DNA of 7,282 bases from Methanomicrobiales archaeon (lineage in GTDB: Archaea > Halobacteriota > Methanomicrobia > Methanomicrobiales > JACTUA01), in the NCBI GenBank assembly GCA_028678815.1, contig JAJRCS010000223.1:1-7282 (forward strand). The letters are read 5' to 3'. The notes beneath the pieces are model-generated. The model worked only from the letters and a program-made list of their open reading frames with translations, was not told where the DNA came from and did not search any database. The translations under genes and the position numbers were made by a program. This document shows positions 4,964 through 7,282 of the stretch, piece after piece. Position 1 is the stretch's first letter, and each line of letters opens with the position of its first letter.

Positions 4964-6178
4964 ATGCCCCTCGAAGCAGATGCAGAACAGCTCGCTCACC
5001 ACCTCCTCGCGCAGGAGTTCGTGGAGATCTACGCCCACCATGACGCCGACGGGATCGCGGCGGGGGCCATCATAGCCATGGCGATGCACCGGGCGGGCCG
5101 GGCCTTCCGGCTCCGGTGCGTCCCCCGGATCACCCCGGCGGACCTCACCGGCGAGGCGGGCGTGCTCCTCTGCGACTTCGGGGCCTCCCGGGAGGACCTG
5201 CCCCCCCATGTCATGGTCATCGACCACCACCCGCCCCGGTTCGATGGCGAGTTCCATGTGAACCCGGCCCGGGCCGAGCCCTCGGGCGGGGGGGAGGTCC
5301 CGGCCGCCGGGGCTGCGTACTTCGTGGCCCAGCACCTGGGGGAGAACCGGGACCTCGCCGGCCTCGCCCTCGTGGGCATGGTCGGCGACCGGCAGGCCTG
5401 CACCGGCGCGAACCGGGGGATCCTGAACGACGGGATCGCGAACGGGTACATCACCCCGAAGAGGGGGATGGTTCTCCCCGGCCGGGACCTTGCCGAGGCC
5501 CTGGCCCTCTCCACCCGGCCGTACCTCGAGGGGATCAGCGGGGACGAGGCGGCCGCGGCGAAGCTCGTGGAGGAGTGCAGCGCCGGCGGGCAGGTCTCCC
5601 TCGATGCCCTCCTCTCCCTCCTGGTCCTCAGGGCAGGGGCCTCCGGGCCCGCCCGGGCCCCCGGGTCCCTCTACGGGGACACCTACACCCTGGAGAAGGA
5701 GGGTGTCCCCGACCTCCACACCCTCACGGCCGTGGTGGACGCCTGCGGGCGGGCGGGGAGGGGCGGCCTCGCCGCGACCCTCCTCCTCTACCGGCAGGCG
5801 CCCGGGAAGGACGCCTGGGAGACCTTCCGGTCCTACCGGGCGAGGGTCATCGCGGCCATCCGGTCGGCGGAACGCCTCGGCGTGGACGGCTGGTTCGGCA
5901 TCGGGGACGCGACGGTGAACGGCCCCGTGGCCGACGCCCTCGCCCTCGCTGGGGAGGGGGAGCGGCCGGTCTTCGTCTTTGCCCCCGGCGACGGGGTCTG
6001 GCACGTCTCGGCCCGGTGCCCGCCCGGGGTCCGGATGGACCTCGAGCAGCTCGTCCGGGACCTCGCCCGGAGCTGCGACGGCGACGGGGGAGGGCACCGG
6101 TGCCGGGCGGGGGCGACCATCAGCGCCCGGTACCTGGACCAGTTCAGGAAGGGCCTCGCGGAGGCGGTGGCTGCATGA
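4964..6178 (+). CDS. RecJ-like DHH/DHHA1 phosphoesterase (archaeal single-strand nuclease type)
   Basis: This 404-residue protein is predicted to be a metal-dependent exonuclease or phosphoesterase of the RecJ superfamily. The catalytic motifs are intact: A-H-H-D-A-D-G (24-30), D71 in L-L-C-D-F-G, the D-H-H triad (87-89) in V-I-D-H-H-P, and D142 in G-M-V-G-D-R. The C-terminal DHHA1 domain ends with the substrate-binding G-G-G-H (375-378) followed by A-G-A (382-384). Archaeal relatives work in DNA replication and repair, some bound to GINS at the replisome (the GAN family); others act on RNA or nucleotides. The exact substrate here is not readable from the sequence. Bacterial RecJ is longer, about 580 residues, with an OB fold not seen here. 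The start lies four bases after the rps15 stop without a good Shine-Dalgarno site, so translation is probably coupled. The TGA overlaps the pcc1 ATG (ATGA). Confidence 0.93.
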   Translation: MPLEADAEQLAHHLLAQEFVEIYAHHDADGIAAGAIIAMAMHRAGRAFRLRCVPRITPADLTGEAGVLLCDFGASREDLPPHVMVIDHHPPRFDGEFHVNPARAEPSGGGEVPAAGAAYFVAQHLGENRDLAGLALVGMVGDRQACTGANRGILNDGIANGYITPKRGMVLPGRDLAEALALSTRPYLEGISGDEAAAAKLVEECSAGGQVSLDALLSLLVLRAGASGPARAPGSLYGDTYTLEKEGVPDLHTLTAVVDACGRAGRGGLAATLLLYRQAPGKDAWETFRSYRARVIAAIRSAERLGVDGWFGIGDATVNGPVADALALAGEGERPVFVFAPGDGVWHVSARCPPGVRMDLEQLVRDLARSCDGDGGGHRCRAGATISARYLDQFRKGLAEAVAA

Positions 6179-6399
6179 TCTCCGTCCGGGGAACCATCAC
6201 CACCGCCCACCGCGACCCGGCCCGGGTGGCCGGCGCCCTCGCGCCGGACAACCTCGCCTCCATGCGGACCCGGGCTGATGCGGGCACCGTGGTGACCGAG
6301 ATCGCGGGGGGGAACCTCCGGTCCATCATTGCATCGGTGGACGACTACCTCATGAACCTCGCCATCGGGGAGGACGTATGCACGTGCACTTCGCCCTGA
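6175..6399 (+). CDS. pcc1: KEOPS complex subunit Pcc1
   Basis: This small 74-residue protein has the size and pattern of Pcc1: an N-terminal strand (M-I-S-V-R-G-T-I-T-T), the D-N-L-A-S-M-R-T-R-A segment (25-34), a strand with T-V-V-T-E-I (38-43), and a helix with L-R-S-I-I-A-S-V-D-D-Y-L (48-59). Pcc1 dimers bind Kae1, bring KEOPS units together and contribute to tRNA binding during t6A37 synthesis. The ATG at 6175 shares ATGA with the stop of the RecJ-like gene, with GGAGG ten bases upstream. The last eight codons are read again in another frame as the start of serS, which gives the C-terminus an unusual C-T-C-T-S-P tail that may be a by-product of the overlap. Its neighbours (rps15, recJ-like) match a euryarchaeal gene order I recall. 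Sua5, the preceding pathway step, is encoded elsewhere in this window. Confidence 0.88.
   Translation: MISVRGTITTAHRDPARVAGALAPDNLASMRTRADAGTVVTEIAGGNLRSIIASVDDYLMNLAIGEDVCTCTSP
6367..6373 (+). promoter_or_regulatory. Ribosome-binding site that sets the serS start inside pcc1
   Basis: GGGGAGG lies within pcc1 codons, four bases before the ATG at 6378. It supports that ATG as the serS start, 22 nt before pcc1 ends. The next in-frame ATG is far inside the conserved protein, so a later start is unlikely. Confidence 0.65.
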
Positions 6400-7282
6400 A
6401 GGCCGACATCACCTTCTCGAACGAGATCGGCCCCGACGCGAGGTCGGCGGTGGAGCTCGCCGTGAAGGAGGCGAACGAGAAGGCCTTTACGAAGGGCGTC
6501 CCGAAGGGGGTCGCACCGGAGGAGATAGGCCGGATCACCGTCTGGGACGTGGAGGAGAACCTCCTCTTCCTCGGGATCGAGAGCGGCGGGTACACGAGGG
6601 CCCACGACGCCCTCTTCCGGTTCCGGAAGATCGTCGCCCAGGCCCTCGGGAAGCACCACCTCGGCCTCCGGGAGATCCGGGTCCGGGAGTTCCAGGTCTC
6701 CGTCACCGGGGACATCCCCGAGGCGGCCATCCCCCGGGTCCCCTTCATCCGGAGCGTGAAGCGGGAGGAGGGCGGTGTCCGGCTCGACCTCGCGGTCACC
6801 ACCCAGGACCTGGAGAACCGGGTCCCGGACCGGATCGTGAAGCTCCTCGAGGAGAAGGTGCAGGCGGCCGGCTACGGCGGGAAGACCGAGCACTGGGAGC
6901 TCCTCTCCGAGAGCCCGAAGCGGGAGCGGGTGTACACGGGGAACCCCACCGAGGAAATGGAGAAGCGGCAGTGGATCCGGCACGGCTCCTCCCGGGGGCA
7001 GTGGATCTACGGCCCCCAGCCGGTCCAGCTCTTCCGGGCCTTTACCTCCATCGTGGAGGAGGAGATCATCAGGCCCCTCGGCTTCTCGGAGATGATCTTT
7101 CCCAAGCTGGACACCTGGGACGTCCTCGCCCGCTCGGGGCATGCAAAGGGCGTCTACCCCGAGATCTACTATGTCTGCACCCCGAAGACCCGGGACCCCG
7201 CCTACTGGGAGGACGTGGCAGACTTCTTCAAGGTCACCGGGGAGGTCCCGGTGGAGATGCTCCGGGACCGGATCGACGGGCC
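6378..7282 (+). CDS. serS: Seryl-tRNA synthetase, methanogen type (5' part, 301 codons)
   Basis: The frame is open to the right edge, so about 60% of a protein of about 500 residues is seen. It belongs to the rare, zinc-dependent SerRS found in methanogens, not the common coiled-coil-arm type. Residues 1 to about 165 are the distinctive N-terminal tRNA-binding domain, with E-A-N-E-K-A-F-T-K-G-V-P (31-42). A linker with Y-T-G-N-P-T-E-E-M (176-184) follows. The class II catalytic core begins with motif 1 around F-R-A-F-T-S-I-V-E-E-E-I (219-230) and F-P-K-L (241-244, P242). The later R-S-G-H-A-K-G-V-Y-P-E-I-Y-Y-V (252-266) and V-T-G-E-V (276-280) are also typical. Class II motifs 2 and 3 and probably the zinc ligands lie beyond the window. 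The enzyme charges tRNA-Ser with serine in the cytoplasm. It overlaps pcc1 by 22 nt in a different frame. Glycine codons here are nearly evenly GGC (12) and GGG (11). Confidence 0.95.
   Translation, partial: MHVHFALKADITFSNEIGPDARSAVELAVKEANEKAFTKGVPKGVAPEEIGRITVWDVEENLLFLGIESGGYTRAHDALFRFRKIVAQALGKHHLGLREIRVREFQVSVTGDIPEAAIPRVPFIRSVKREEGGVRLDLAVTTQDLENRVPDRIVKLLEEKVQAAGYGGKTEHWELLSESPKRERVYTGNPTEEMEKRQWIRHGSSRGQWIYGPQPVQLFRAFTSIVEEEIIRPLGFSEMIFPKLDTWDVLARSGHAKGVYPEIYYVCTPKTRDPAYWEDVADFFKVTGEVPVEMLRDRIDG

Noticed and set aside
4889..6097. Open frame of 402 codons on the minus strand
   Set aside because: It is antisense to the RecJ-like gene with all its catalytic motifs, and its own product is compositionally biased and unrecognisable.
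5116..6174. Plus-strand frame open continuously upstream of pcc1, suggesting a fusion protein
   Set aside because: Only the part from 6175 on resembles a protein family. The upstream part lies in a wrong frame of the RecJ-like gene and is Arg/Gly/Pro-rich. The ATGA overlap explains the pcc1 start.
6345..7142. Open frame of 265 codons on the minus strand
   Set aside because: It is antisense to serS, which has a clear family assignment; the product is Leu/Pro/Asp/Gly-rich shadow sequence.
1..7282. CRISPR array, insertion sequence, integrase, attachment site or toxin-antitoxin pair
   Set aside because: I saw no regularly spaced direct repeats, no terminal inverted repeats with target duplication and no transposase or integrase motifs. 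The tRNA gene has no evident partial duplicate nearby.

Overview
The window is very G+C-rich, about two-thirds by eye, and strongly prefers codons ending in G or C. It is almost entirely coding. It reads as chromosomal DNA of a methanogenic archaeon, most likely order Methanomicrobiales (Methanoculleus/Methanofollis-like). The grounds are the archaeal-type long uS15, the rare methanogen-type seryl-tRNA synthetase, the KEOPS subunit Pcc1, a stand-alone single-domain Sua5/YrdC, an ACT-domain protein of the archaeal COG1707 type, a COG1665-type nucleotidyltransferase, and a tRNA gene without an encoded CCA. The genus assignment is inference.

Layout. Positions 2-445 (+) hold the 3' end of a Cas4-like, iron-sulfur-cluster-type nuclease-fold protein. 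It ends tail to tail with the next gene, and both stop codons are read from the same palindromic CTAG. Positions 442-2726 (minus strand, read right to left) form one tight unit: tRNA-Gly(CCC), then after only 11 nt an ACT/COG1707 protein, then sua5, then a COG1665-type nucleotidyltransferase. The protein genes are joined by 1- and 4-nt overlaps. A TATA/BRE-like element lies just upstream of the tRNA, so the tRNA and the three protein genes may share a transcript. Upstream on the same strand, 2777-4261 encodes a membrane-bound histidine kinase with no response regulator nearby.

Positions 4262-4500 are the only sizeable intergenic stretch (239 nt). It separates divergent transcription units and contains a TATA-like element for the kinase, a run of small hairpins, and a strong Shine-Dalgarno site. 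From 4501 to the right edge runs a compact plus-strand operon: rps15, a RecJ-like DHH/DHHA1 phosphoesterase, pcc1, and serS (cut by the window edge). Gene junctions are a 4-nt gap, a 4-nt ATGA overlap and a 22-nt overlap.

Theme. Most of the window serves translation and tRNA maturation. Sua5 makes the threonylcarbamoyl-AMP used by KEOPS, of which Pcc1 is a subunit, to form t6A37 on tRNAs; SerRS charges tRNA-Ser; uS15 is a ribosomal protein. The RecJ-like protein links the operon to DNA replication and repair. I see no mobile element, CRISPR array, toxin-antitoxin pair or other obvious new system. The points most worth a second look are the tRNA-headed operon, the Cas4-like protein with an apparently degraded catalytic motif, the hairpin cluster before rps15, and the two unassigned proteins translationally linked to sua5.
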